Shown here: in pieces, positions 26,301-34,771 of the stretch
How the letters are laid out: each line of letters begins with the position of its first letter
Position numbering within the stretch: the stretch's first letter is position 1
Assembly (NCBI GenBank): GCA_045617625.1
Contig: JAZLJA010000042.1
Location: 1-51,977 of the forward strand
Direction of reading: 5' to 3'
DNA length: 51,977 nt
From: Firm-04 sp045617625
Lineage (GTDB): Bacteria > Bacillota > Clostridia > Oscillospirales > Ruminococcaceae
Notes under the pieces: generated by a model
What the model saw: only the letters and a program-made list of their open reading frames with translations
The model's database searches: none
Told to the model about the DNA's origin: nothing
Program-made: the position numbers and the translations under genes

Positions 26301-28033
26301 CGAAATCCGGCGGTGTCATGGAAAGCGCAAAGGGCGTTCTGAACATGCTTGCCAATATTATGGAGTCGCTCGCGGAAGATGCCTACCTCGAAGAATATTT
26401 CACTGAAATGTTCAGCTGCCGCACCGATGCGATCGAAAAAGAGGGCAGAGATCCTGTCTCTTATCTTAGCGGCTATACCACTGCTGAAGGCTCCACCAAG
26501 CAGATCAACACCAACACCGAATGGTTTGGGCATGAAACGGAATACATCCTCTGGGGCAAGCCGAAAATGTCCGAAAACTATTTCGATACCGATGCGCTGC
26601 TGTTCGGTTTCCGATTTGCCATGAATGTCGTCTACGCATTCACTGCGACAGATATCCGCGATTTCGCCCAGCTGATGGCAACTTCGATCTGTATCGGACC
26701 TGCTGCAGTTGCAATTCCCATTGTCAAGACCTGTATCATCATCGGACTTGCGATCGCGGAATCCGGCGTTGATCTGTGGTTCCTCCACAACGGCGAGGAT
26801 GTCGCAATCTACAAGGATGATCGCACGTTTGTCTGCTCACCGAAGGGCTTCGCCGCACGAATGAAAGGCAATTTCCGCGAAGTTGCCATTGAACAGGCAA
26901 AGTCGATGCCCAAGAGCCTTGCGAAAAAGGCAGAAGATAAGATCGGGGAAATCGTAGATCAGGTCAATGAGGATGTGCAGAAAAAAGCCGTCACAACGAT
27001 CGGCGAGTATCAGGACAAGTTTGACGACCTGATCGACGAATATGCAACCGGTGCAAATGAAGAAATCCAGCACATTATTACGGATGTCATCACACAGCCC
27101 ATCCTCGATGCAGTGACGAATTTACAGGCACAGCTGATGGCTGCCGCACAGTATCAGCCTGCGGAAGTGCTTGAGAATCTGGTGACGAATGCTCTGGACA
27201 CCGCAATGGATCAGATAAAGAATTCTGTGGATTCCCTGCCGGAAAGCGTTGCAAAAGATATCGCATTGCAGGTGTTGGAGGAGAAAGGCTTGGATATCTA
27301 CAATATGGTACTTGATCAGGTGAACGAATGCTTCTGTCTGGACGACGTGAGCAATGTGTATTCCCTGCTGACCGAAAAAGTCGATGATCTGATGACAAAT
27401 GTCGAAACAATGCGCGACAACATCAATCAGGGGGTTGAAAATATCATCGAGGGATTTAAGGATAAGATCACAGAAGCCGCAAAAACAATCGCAGACGAAG
27501 CCAAGGATGGCGTCAAAAAGGTTGGCGATCAGGCTGCAACCAATGTCAAGGAATTTGCCAACAAGCGTCTTGATACCATGGCAGATAAGCTCGGCACTTC
27601 ACTTTCCTCCAAGATGGAAGCGATCCCTGATATCACCGATAAAGATAAGCGGGAGAACGAAATCTATTCCGCTGCGGATGAAGAGACGGAGGCAGGTGCT
27701 GTCACCCTCAATTACAAGGAATATCTCAAGATCTTCATGTTCATCCGTCTTGCGGTAGGTAATCAGGACAATATGCTCAAGCGTGCGGCGGTGCTGATCC
27801 AGTGCAATATCCGCCACCCTGCGAATAAAGCAGTCGCGAATGAATCCTTTGAAATCTGCAAGGCGAACACACTGTTCTCCATCACATCGGTGCTGAAAAT
27901 GAAAACGCTGTTCCCGTGGACTGCCGAATCCAACACCGACGGTCTTACAGGCGAAAGCAGCATCAGTTTTGCAATGCCGAAGATCGGTGAAAACTTCATG
28001 AGGATCAATTACTGTGGTGTCAACGGTTATTAA
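23339..28033 (+). CDS. Very large DUF5702-like (TadG-like) surface protein of the Tad locus
   Basis: 1564 residues; ATG with GAGGAAAG upstream. The N-terminal membrane helix (GYISLILCIILLPMMTYSSM) is followed by DASRLQSLRTGIQSAGDLALNAALSEYD and LLEDMYGLFA, the signature of DUF5702/TadG-like proteins. It lacks the Glu5 of true prepilins and so is probably not cut. Long helical, charged regions suggest coiled coils (about 200-330, 600-700 and 850-990, the last Lys/Glu-rich). A hydrophobic stretch near 1120-1150 (SICIGPAAVAIPIVKTCIIIGLAIAES) could be a second membrane region. Residues about 1190-1450 are again helical. The function of such proteins is poorly known; a scaffold or tip component is inferred. 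Base composition is visibly more AT-rich at about 24250-25700. Confidence 0.75.
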   Translation: MYKLSHGVKGYISLILCIILLPMMTYSSMIIDASRLQSLRTGIQSAGDLALNAALSEYDFLLEDMYGLFANTKEGEIEDAVKLYFAQTIQNSLADYSFDQTKTEQYVDNIYDIFYNSYMNGEKIDEDDVVNFITATMEDFSLDGVYGSALASPAVLKEQIVEYMKYKGPVSIVTSLVGKIKVILESTAQLDSCASQVKYEEAITDLEDYAVKSYESIDAEYNQLAQIFNQLIKPESGDKKSLSSMLDHSKGMLQKGAAFYLLQDASPFSGDKPKPRYNELLERAKKEEDEKDHFTALPENYDAEHECEDNWENELQESRDVLGKLCDKINQLIGDFKNQIGSCEYTPVENGEPFFLISGAAFGLPTCAMPSTDVTNVRSTNSVNNDNMPTYANLVGDYANWYAPFRSEKETTGIADNDDGVNRQLKYCSEIVNAQNLLAGEERQNGIVQFLKFRYQLMLLKQQLEEKLTFGYQEEVRNSFIHEITHPVDENDPDSAREYDNPENKDAGALQADLDAAWKEFYYNSGYAGYNEFLMQANAYLEYMAEIEVQLSGANLDYVSYPPRLSHENSYMYIAENFHGKFNEYATPYYQDGLYSLASLKYLLDAAHCALVNASEQMTKLIEQLEEMDRIKKEWDENLKKVDSGTAKVSLKQSQEAVVNLYNLDDAQKLQTLLYNMSNEIDIKQKECNQYSVLGTTLETMFNTAYTFAPGPTGETATDGIFHDRFSAYMHSDATKAAVARATKEMRRAWMLGKSDSAYKVMMIAYTSNSLNMRKLNNYPKQGDAIFDRILKGTDAEAIAQNAMKEGKLLISGENFGTSNGENWFAELRLLDGIKEEAGGKEASIDTIKNTKEKVDKANKDLKEAKEKGTEAPDAKLDVVDADEKFVMTLYSIWQSAEMAKSKEKATTKQDDDYKQLNTMAEDSAKSAKEGGGSDDEKKKEKEDPVSEKYDEFLKEIEAYTGAVNETNTPVGQIDVPEIKEGSEAKNTKSGGVMESAKGVLNMLANIMESLAEDAYLEEYFTEMFSCRTDAIEKEGRDPVSYLSGYTTAEGSTKQINTNTEWFGHETEYILWGKPKMSENYFDTDALLFGFRFAMNVVYAFTATDIRDFAQLMATSICIGPAAVAIPIVKTCIIIGLAIAESGVDLWFLHNGEDVAIYKDDRTFVCSPKGFAARMKGNFREVAIEQAKSMPKSLAKKAEDKIGEIVDQVNEDVQKKAVTTIGEYQDKFDDLIDEYATGANEEIQHIITDVITQPILDAVTNLQAQLMAAAQYQPAEVLENLVTNALDTAMDQIKNSVDSLPESVAKDIALQVLEEKGLDIYNMVLDQVNECFCLDDVSNVYSLLTEKVDDLMTNVETMRDNINQGVENIIEGFKDKITEAAKTIADEAKDGVKKVGDQAATNVKEFANKRLDTMADKLGTSLSSKMEAIPDITDKDKRENEIYSAADEETEAGAVTLNYKEYLKIFMFIRLAVGNQDNMLKRAAVLIQCNIRHPANKAVANESFEICKANTLFSITSVLKMKTLFPWTAESNTDGLTGESSISFAMPKIGENFMRINYCGVNGY

Positions 28034-28055
28034 GAAAGGAAGCGGCGCAGTCAGA

Positions 28056-29837
28056 ATGAATCGTAAAAAACATGAGAGCGGTGCCATTGCCATTGAAGCC
28101 GCGATCAGTCTTTCCATTTTCATGCTTGCCATATCGGGCATCATGCTGTTTTCCATGATCGTCCGCACACAGTCGCTCGTGAATTATGCACTCAATCAGA
28201 CAGCGAAAGAAATATCCGGCTATTTTTATCTCGTGGATAAGATAGGTTTGACGGAGATGCTGTCCGGTGTCAACAACAACGATACCAAGGCAGGCATCCA
28301 GAAAATGAATGATGCCATCAACAGCCTTGTTGCGTTTTCCTCCGATGCAAGCGACGGCATATCGGATATGTCACAGCATGTGCAGGGTGTCATAGGGGAA
28401 GAAATGCCGGCGTTCAACATCTCCGGCGATACGTTCTCGCTTTCAGAGGAAAGCTTTGATCAGTTTGTGCAAGAGGCACAGGATGTGGAGGCGTACATCC
28501 AAACACAGCAGGGCAATATTCAGGGTGCGATCGACGCCGGAAATGCCACGCTCGATAAATGGCGTGCCGACATCAACAGCATCAAGGAGTCGTTCACAAA
28601 GCTCGGTGACAATCCGATGGACACGTTCAAAGCAGTGCTGCTGGTGTTCAGCCGTTCGCTGGTGAACAGAGCGTTTTCACAGCTTGTCACACCGGTCATC
28701 TGCGAATGGCTGGTGCCGAAATACCTCACCGACGGCAAAATGGAGGATTTCTGCAACAAAGCAAGCATTATCCCTGAAAGCGTCAGCTTTTCCGAATCGA
28801 AAATGCTGAGCGACGGCAGAACCATCCGTCTTGTGATGGAATATCAGATGGATCTGAGCCGCTGGACACTCGGATTCGGCGGCGATTTGCCCGTAACGAT
28901 GCGTTCTGTTGCCTGCACAGCCGCGTGGATCCGTCCCGATTCGTCGCTTGGCACGCTGCGCACGCTTTCACAGGTCGCGGAACTGAATTCCACGAAAAAA
29001 TATTTTGATCCCGACTATGAACTTCCCGAAACGGAACCCTATACGACCACTGCGACCACCGCAACCACCGAAACTACGGAAACAACCAAGGAAACGACCA
29101 CCACAACCAAGGATACCACCACAACTACGGATACTACCACCACCACAACAACCACCACCACTGTGACGGTCATGATCAAACCCAAAGATGCGGTGAACAA
29201 AGAGGAACTCAAGAAGCTGCTTGTGACAGGCAGTGGAGACCGTATGCTCACAGGCTGCAACAATAAGAAAGCGTTCTTCAAGAATCTGTTGGATGCACAC
29301 GGCAGACTGGCTGTTGATGCAGACTGGTTTTACAGTTTGACGCAGGAAGAGACAAAAGCTTATTTTGATGGTCTGGAAGAAGCGCTCAATGAGTATAACC
29401 AGACGCAGAGAGACTACAACGGAGTGGAACGAGATTGGTCTGATTGTTTCCAGATCAAGGATAAAGGTCCGATCTATCAGTCGCTGAGCGGCTCGAACGA
29501 AATCGAAAAATTCAGTTACACGCTGCCGAAAGAACAAGGCTATGGTTCTTCGCTTTATCTGACAGATCAGAACGGCAATATCCGATATTCAGACAATGTC
29601 ATTGAGAAGGTCACATACGATGTGGATCCGGAAGACATGGTCAATATTGCCTGCTCGGTGTTTGGCGGGGTGCAAGAGGACAGCGATGCTGAATTCGGAC
29701 TCGAGATCATTCCGGAAGAAAGCACGGCCGGCAAGACCAAGTTCAAAGGCTATGATGAAAACGGCATCCTCTGGGAAGGCTATCTCGACGGCAATAACCA
29801 TGTCACGTTTATGGAACCGTGCTTTGAAAAGAAATAA
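28056..29837 (+). CDS. TadE-like pseudopilin with polythreonine linker
   Basis: 593 residues from ATG 28056; an in-frame GTG at 28014 would overlap the previous gene and has no better ribosome site. The N-terminal motif HESG|AIAIEAAISLSIFMLAISG has Glu at +5, so this is a third probable prepilin-peptidase substrate. A mostly helical exported region (to about 320) is followed by a TTT/ETTK/TTTKDTTT linker (about 330-375), then a C-terminal domain of about 215 residues with many aromatic and acidic residues. Thr linkers are the mark of the giant adhesins in this window, so this pseudopilin may display its last domain away from the pilus shaft, perhaps as a tip adhesin. That role is inferred. 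Confidence 0.75.
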   Translation: MNRKKHESGAIAIEAAISLSIFMLAISGIMLFSMIVRTQSLVNYALNQTAKEISGYFYLVDKIGLTEMLSGVNNNDTKAGIQKMNDAINSLVAFSSDASDGISDMSQHVQGVIGEEMPAFNISGDTFSLSEESFDQFVQEAQDVEAYIQTQQGNIQGAIDAGNATLDKWRADINSIKESFTKLGDNPMDTFKAVLLVFSRSLVNRAFSQLVTPVICEWLVPKYLTDGKMEDFCNKASIIPESVSFSESKMLSDGRTIRLVMEYQMDLSRWTLGFGGDLPVTMRSVACTAAWIRPDSSLGTLRTLSQVAELNSTKKYFDPDYELPETEPYTTTATTATTETTETTKETTTTTKDTTTTTDTTTTTTTTTTVTVMIKPKDAVNKEELKKLLVTGSGDRMLTGCNNKKAFFKNLLDAHGRLAVDADWFYSLTQEETKAYFDGLEEALNEYNQTQRDYNGVERDWSDCFQIKDKGPIYQSLSGSNEIEKFSYTLPKEQGYGSSLYLTDQNGNIRYSDNVIEKVTYDVDPEDMVNIACSVFGGVQEDSDAEFGLEIIPEESTAGKTKFKGYDENGILWEGYLDGNNHVTFMEPCFEKK

Positions 29838-29909
29838 CGGTATCACAGTTCCACTCTGCATCCATGCAATGCATCTTCACGAATCATATGAATCAAAGGA
29901 GTTTTTCTC

Positions 29910-30572
29910 ATGCAGACATTGCTCTGTGTTGTGCTGATGCTCTTATCCGTGCCGCTTGCCTGCGGCGCGGTATGGTATCAGGACGGCTATGTTCATGAAA
30001 CCAAGCCGAAGTTCCCTGATGCGGCGAAAGCCCATAAGATCATGCTTGCGGTTGTGCTGCTCTGCTATTTTGCAGCTGCCGCAGCGGGACTGTATGTGCA
30101 GTCGAAAACCGGTGTGCGATGCAGCGCGGTTGCGCAAAACGTGCTGCTCTGGGATGGCGTGCTTTGTGCCGCGATCATTGATTTTCAGGTCAAAAAGATC
30201 CCGAACAAGCTGCTGCTCGTGCTGTTTGCACTGCGCTGCGGGTTCCTGCTCTGGGAGATCTTTTATCTGAAATCCAATCTGCGCTCCACGATCTTGCTTT
30301 CGCTTGTCGGCATGGCACTGGGCGGCGGTATCATCGGTGTCTGCAAACTCATCAAGCGCGGCAGCATCGGCACAGGCGATCTGAAAATGTTCGGTTTGCT
30401 CGGATTCTATTTCGGGGCAGTCGGCATCATCCAAATCATGATCTTTTCGCTGTTCTTCTCGGCGATCTTCTGTATCGGTCTGTTGATTTTCAAAAAGGCG
30501 AAATCGAATGTTTCCGTGCCGATGGCACCGTTCATTCTCATCGGGCTTTCGATTTTCCTGATTCTTTCATAA
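29910..30572 (+). CDS. tadV: Prepilin peptidase, A24 family (TadV/CpaA-like)
   Basis: 220 residues; ATG with AAAGGAG 9 nt upstream. A polytopic membrane protein with the two catalytic aspartates of A24 aspartyl peptidases in the right contexts: D91 in IDFQVKKIPN and D157 in GTGDLKMF. No N-methyltransferase domain, as in TadV/CpaA. It should cleave after Gly in the three G|xxxxE proteins encoded just before it. Confidence 0.9.
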   Translation: MQTLLCVVLMLLSVPLACGAVWYQDGYVHETKPKFPDAAKAHKIMLAVVLLCYFAAAAAGLYVQSKTGVRCSAVAQNVLLWDGVLCAAIIDFQVKKIPNKLLLVLFALRCGFLLWEIFYLKSNLRSTILLSLVGMALGGGIIGVCKLIKRGSIGTGDLKMFGLLGFYFGAVGIIQIMIFSLFFSAIFCIGLLIFKKAKSNVSVPMAPFILIGLSIFLILS

Positions 30573-30590
30573 CGCGTGGGGTGATTGCTC

Positions 30591-31937
30591 ATGAAAAACA
30601 ATACTTTACCGCTGGTTCTGCTGGTCGGCTTCGGCATGATGCTCTATTTCTCGTGGAGCAATATCATGAATTACAATAAAACGACCGAACAGCAATATTC
30701 ACAGTATCTGGAAAGCGCGGAGTTTTATGAATCGCGTGAGATCTATGTCGATGCCATCACACAATATGAGGCAGCATTGAAGCTCAAACCTGACGATCAC
30801 GAAACTGCCGTGAAGCTCATCTCTCTCTACGATACGATGAAAAACGATTCCGGATATCTGACCGCGTGTGACAAAGCTTTCGCTGCTGATCCAAAGGATT
30901 ATCAATCCTGTCTCCTGAAAGTCGAGCGTCTTTTGATCATGAGCGAAAAAAGCAAGGCGAATGACGCTTTGAAGGATCTGAAAAACCATCTCGCCGCAGA
31001 TGCAGATGCACCGCAGGAAGTGTGCGACAGAGTGGAAGCGATTATCAACGGTCTGCGCAGTGCATATTCGTTGATTTCCTGCCCTGTGGATGAATTTTAC
31101 GGCTTTGTGCGGCTCAATTCCGCTGAGATCGGACAGGCAAGAGTGCGTCTGGGTCAACGCTACGGCATCATGAATGCGACGGGACAGCTTGCGTTCAAGT
31201 GTGAGTATGACGATATCAACATCACCAACGGCACACTGACCGCCATGAAGGATGAGCAGGGCAAATATCGTTTCTACGACAACGACGGCAATCTGCGCGT
31301 GGTGACGGACAAGCCTGCCGAATATCTGGGTGTGTTTATCGACGGCTATGCCCCTGCAAAAATTGACGGCGTCTATGGCTACATCAACCAGACAATGCAG
31401 TCGCTTCACTTTGAATACGAATATGCAGGCAATTTCGGCGGCGGCGTCGCACCTGTCAAAAAGGATGGCAAGTGGGCGATCATCAACGAAAGCTTCGAGC
31501 CTGTCACGCAGTTTGAATTTGACGAGATTCTCGTAGATAACTACGGTTTTGGTACACAGTTCGGCGTGTTCTTCGCAAAGAAGAACGGCGTTCTGGGGCT
31601 TTATAACAACACAGGTTTGCTGCTCGCGGAAGGCTTCGAGGATGTCAAGCTGTTTGCCTCTGACCAGCCTGCCGCCGTCAAGAAAGACGGCAAATGGGGC
31701 TTTATCCAGAAAGACGGCACGATGTTCATTGAGCCTTATTATGCGGACGCCGATTCGTTCAGTGTGAGCCTTGCACCCGTTGTGCAGCCCGGACAGGAAA
31801 AATGGAGCGTCATTGATACCCAAAACCGCGAACTGATCCCCCCGACATTTGATGAGATGCAGGCATTCAACGGCATGGCATATGCGCATGTGATATTAGA
31901 CGGTGTTCAGCAATTCGTGAGCATGAACAGTTATTAA
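30591..31937 (+). CDS. Membrane-anchored TPR and WG-repeat protein
   Basis: 448 residues from ATG 30591. It has a short N-terminal membrane helix (LPLVLLVGFGMMLYFSW), then TPR-like helices (SAEFYESREIYVDAITQYEAALKLKPDDHE, here spanning about 40-75). From about 190 a series of WG-type beta repeats follows (VYGYINQ, KDGKWAIINE, KNGVLGLYNN, KDGKWGFIQKDG). WG repeats bind proteins or peptidoglycan-linked partners in other Firmicutes, but a specific ligand cannot be named. Its place between the peptidase and the FHA/PP2C pair suggests a structural or sensory accessory of the Tad machine outside the membrane. Confidence 0.75.
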   Translation: MKNNTLPLVLLVGFGMMLYFSWSNIMNYNKTTEQQYSQYLESAEFYESREIYVDAITQYEAALKLKPDDHETAVKLISLYDTMKNDSGYLTACDKAFAADPKDYQSCLLKVERLLIMSEKSKANDALKDLKNHLAADADAPQEVCDRVEAIINGLRSAYSLISCPVDEFYGFVRLNSAEIGQARVRLGQRYGIMNATGQLAFKCEYDDINITNGTLTAMKDEQGKYRFYDNDGNLRVVTDKPAEYLGVFIDGYAPAKIDGVYGYINQTMQSLHFEYEYAGNFGGGVAPVKKDGKWAIINESFEPVTQFEFDEILVDNYGFGTQFGVFFAKKNGVLGLYNNTGLLLAEGFEDVKLFASDQPAAVKKDGKWGFIQKDGTMFIEPYYADADSFSVSLAPVVQPGQEKWSVIDTQNRELIPPTFDEMQAFNGMAYAHVILDGVQQFVSMNSY

Positions 31938-31956
31938 GAAAGCGAGGGCAGTGATT

Positions 31957-33603
31957 ATGACTTTTTCAACCGCACAGAAAGGCGGCAATCAGTATCTGAT
32001 TTGCAGCCTTGCCGAAATCGAAGCAGCCGTGGATGAGATCAGCGTCATGATGGTCAACGGCAACCAGAAGGATAAGATCGGGCTTGCCAAGATCAGCTTT
32101 GACGAGGAAAACGGCGCACGCACCCGGATCTGCTACGACATCACGGGCATGATGCCGCTGACCGAATTCCTCAACCGCAATCAGACACAGACCGACTTCC
32201 GCAATCTGATTCTGAAGCTTGTCTCCACACTCGAATCATTTGACGATTACATGATCGACCTGAATCAGGTGCTGCTCAACCCCGATTATGTGTATATCAA
32301 CTTCATCGAGAAGAAAGTCGTGTTTATCTGTATGCCGTTTTCGGATTTCGAGATCCCGTGCAGTCTGGAGCTTTACGACTTCTTCCATGCGATCTGCACG
32401 CTTTCTTCGTCGAATGTTGCTTTGCGTGCAGGTGAGATCAGCTATCTGAATCTCGTGCTGAATGCGATGTATTCCAAGACGGCATTTTCGCTGCAAAACC
32501 TCAAAAGCGTGCTGACCAATCCCGTAAGCTCCGCACAGCAGCCCGAAACACAGCCGCAGAGCACACCCGATCCGATGCAGCCGATGGCGAAACCGCAGGA
32601 ACCCGAAAAACCGTTTGTCAGCGGCGATGTGACGTTCACTGCCGCACAGGCGGCGGTTTCTCCTGTCAAAGCACCCGTCATTCCGCAGGCGCAGGAGAAA
32701 AAACCGTCGGGCAGCATTGTGGGCAAGGTCATGGGATTGCTGAAAAAAACCGATGAAACCGCACCTGCCGCGGAGAAACCCGTCAAGGCAGGCAAAAAGG
32801 AAAAGCCGCAGAAAGCACGTAAAAACGAGTTTGTCGGCGGACTTGCATCACTGGCAAGCGGCGCGAAAGCACCCCAGCAGCCTGCACCGCAGCCCATCCC
32901 ACAAATGACCATCCCACAGATGACCACCCCACAGATGACCACCCCGCAGACGGACGCACAGCCGGATATGCCGAATCACACGATCTATGTGCCGTCGGGC
33001 AAGGCACCTGCACTGCCCGATATGCCTGCATCGACCGCATCACCCTTTGCGTCCGATGATGTCACGCACACCGAAGGCTCCGATCTGTTGCAGTCGATCT
33101 TTAGCGGCGGCAGCATTCCGCACACCCCGATCTCTGCGCCTGCTGCATCTGCACAGCCTTTCATGGGGCAGGATTTCGGCGGTACATCCGTGCTCAGCGG
33201 CGGCATGGCGGCAGGCACATCGTATGCCGATGACAACCGCACCATGCTCATCCGGCCCGAACTGCCTCCGCAGCCCGAAGATGACGGTCAGCGCACGATT
33301 CTGCTGCCGAACTGCCGTCTGATCCGCTGCAAGACAGGGGAGGAGTTTGTCTTCCAGAAACCCATCGTCCAGATCGGCAGAGATATGCCTGATCTGGATG
33401 TGAATATCATGGATAACCGTCACATCGGACATCAGCACGCGACGATCATGCACGACGGCAGCGGATTCAGCATCATTGACCAGCAGTCCGCAAACCACAC
33501 CTACATGAACGGTCAGCTTTTGACACCGAAGAATCCGTATCGGTTGGAAAACGGCGCACACCTGCATTTCGCCGATGAAGAATTTGAATTCAGGGAAGGT
33601 TGA
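31957..33603 (+). CDS. DUF6382-like protein with C-terminal FHA domain
   Basis: 548 residues from ATG 31957. The N-terminal 190 residues form a globular alpha/beta domain of the DUF6382 type (ICYDITGMMPLTEFLNRN, VLLNPDYVYINF), judged from memory. A long Pro/Gln/Ala-rich disordered linker (about 195-420) includes a Lys-rich patch and repeated IPQMTTPQMT. The FHA domain lies at about 460-535: VQIGRDMPDLDVNIMDN, then HIGHQHATI and YMNGQLL supply the Gly-Arg, Ser/His and Asn landmarks of phosphothreonine binding. It would read phosphothreonine marks made by the kinase encoded at 34772 and removed by the PP2C encoded next; its end nearly abuts that gene. Confidence 0.8.
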   Translation: MTFSTAQKGGNQYLICSLAEIEAAVDEISVMMVNGNQKDKIGLAKISFDEENGARTRICYDITGMMPLTEFLNRNQTQTDFRNLILKLVSTLESFDDYMIDLNQVLLNPDYVYINFIEKKVVFICMPFSDFEIPCSLELYDFFHAICTLSSSNVALRAGEISYLNLVLNAMYSKTAFSLQNLKSVLTNPVSSAQQPETQPQSTPDPMQPMAKPQEPEKPFVSGDVTFTAAQAAVSPVKAPVIPQAQEKKPSGSIVGKVMGLLKKTDETAPAAEKPVKAGKKEKPQKARKNEFVGGLASLASGAKAPQQPAPQPIPQMTIPQMTTPQMTTPQTDAQPDMPNHTIYVPSGKAPALPDMPASTASPFASDDVTHTEGSDLLQSIFSGGSIPHTPISAPAASAQPFMGQDFGGTSVLSGGMAAGTSYADDNRTMLIRPELPPQPEDDGQRTILLPNCRLIRCKTGEEFVFQKPIVQIGRDMPDLDVNIMDNRHIGHQHATIMHDGSGFSIIDQQSANHTYMNGQLLTPKNPYRLENGAHLHFADEEFEFREG

Positions 33604-33604
33604 T

Positions 33605-34480
33605 ATGAGCGAGTACATACGATTCCTTGCGGCAGGCGGCACGGATGTCGGAAAAGTGCGGAAAACCAATCAGGACAGTTTCGGCGCAAAGATCATGCAC
33701 ACCAAATGCGGCGATGCGGCGGCGGCGATCATGTGCGACGGCATGGGCGGCTATCAGAATGGTGAAGTTGCAAGTGCCACGGTGGTTGATGCCTTTCAGA
33801 AATGGCTGCTGCGCCGATTGCCTGAATTTGCCGCACAGACTGACCTCGAAAAACCGCTCGATGTGGATGTCGTTTTCAAAGAATGGACTGAGATCGTGGA
33901 TGTGTGCAATCGGAGAATTCTGCGCTATGGGCAGAAACGCGGCATCACGCTTGGCACAACGGCGGCGATGTTTCTTGCACTGCGCGGAGAATTCCTGATC
34001 CTCAATGTGGGCGACTGCCGCGTGTATCAGATCTCGGACGAGATCAAGCAGATCACGGTTGACCAGACGGTGACACAGGCGGCACTGGACAGCGGAGAGA
34101 TCACCGCAGAGCAAGCCGCGACAGATTCACGCTCGCACATTTTGACGGAGTGCATCGGCATTGCAAAAGAGGTGCGGCCGAATTATTATCGCGGAAAACT
34201 GCTGCCTGAGGCGGTGTATATGCTGTGCTGTGACGGATTCCGTCATAAGGTGGAGGAGAAGGAGTTCTTTGAGGCATTTGATCCGCGGCTGATGACGGAT
34301 TCGCTGCAAATGCAGCAGCAGATATATGATCTGATCGAGCTGAATATGGAGCGCGGCGAGGCGGATAATATTTCGTCGGTGGCGATTCGCTGCATCACGG
34401 CAGAGGGCTCATCGGAAGGGCAGGAATTCGCGGTGCAGGATGAATTTTGCTTCACAAGCAGCACGGAACTGGCGAAGTGA
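33605..34480 (+). CDS. PP2C-family Ser/Thr phosphatase
   Basis: 291 residues from ATG 33605, one base after the FHA gene stop, with AGGGAAGG upstream. The PPM motifs are all present: TNQDSFG near the start, CDGMGGYQNGEVAS (metal-binding Asp), LGTTAAMFLAL, LNVGDCRVYQI, CCDGFRHKV and RGEADNISSVAI. No membrane segment, so cytosolic. Together with the FHA protein and the kinase it forms a complete write-read-erase set. It is the last gene before a gap holding nonamers and a hairpin. Confidence 0.9.
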   Translation: MSEYIRFLAAGGTDVGKVRKTNQDSFGAKIMHTKCGDAAAAIMCDGMGGYQNGEVASATVVDAFQKWLLRRLPEFAAQTDLEKPLDVDVVFKEWTEIVDVCNRRILRYGQKRGITLGTTAAMFLALRGEFLILNVGDCRVYQISDEIKQITVDQTVTQAALDSGEITAEQAATDSRSHILTECIGIAKEVRPNYYRGKLLPEAVYMLCCDGFRHKVEEKEFFEAFDPRLMTDSLQMQQQIYDLIELNMERGEADNISSVAIRCITAEGSSEGQEFAVQDEFCFTSSTELAK

Positions 34481-34556
34481 GCAGAGTGCCTGCGAGAAAT
34501 GTAACGGGGATGCTGCCCCAAAAGTCCTCTTTTCGCCCTGAAGAATCGGGAAGGTA

Positions 34557-34579
34557 GGGAACCCTGCCAAAGGGTTCCC
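34557..34579 (+). terminator. Hairpin after the PP2C gene
   Basis: GGGAACCCT and AGGGTTCCC pair perfectly around GCCAA. A short CCGCCATTGTC follows and there is no U-run, so this is either a weak terminator or a processing site at the end of the tad operon. The preceding bases (GTGCCTGCG...GGGGATGCTGCCCC) resemble the start of the dispersed post-stop element. Confidence 0.5.
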
Positions 34580-34650
34580 CGCCATTGTCTTTCCTATCAG
34601 CTGCACGCCGTTTATTACGGCTGTGTATCAGAAGCAACATCCCGCAAGCC

Positions 34651-34704
34651 AAGATTACCGAGTAAACCGAGTAATATGGGTTTATTGGGTAAACTGGGTT
34701 TACC
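34651..34704. repeat. Satellite nonamer block S4, upstream of the kinase gene
   Basis: Six in-phase units: AAGATTACC, GAGTAAACC, GAGTAATAT, GGGTTTATT, GGGTAAACT, GGGTTTACC. It lies 23 kb from the main array and 67 bp before the kinase start. TTTACC at its end could serve as a -35 with TAAAAT at 34721-34726 (16-bp spacing), so a protein bound here could control the kinase gene. Confidence 0.75.
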
Positions 34705-34726
34705 AACCGTCAGTATGATATAAAAT
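34699..34726 (+). promoter_or_regulatory. Possible kinase promoter overlapping the last nonamer
   Basis: TTTACC (34699-34704) and TAAAAT (34721-34726) separated by 16 bp. The -10 matches that of parA, but the -35 is weak. Offered because of the overlap with the nonamer block. Confidence 0.35.
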
Positions 34727-34771
34727 CGTTTGATTCGCGTGCCACGCGATGTATAAAGGAGTGATGACCCC

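Noticed and set aside
30699..31889. 396-codon minus-strand frame
   Set aside because: Shadow of the WG-repeat gene; Cys/His-rich translation without a recognisable fold.
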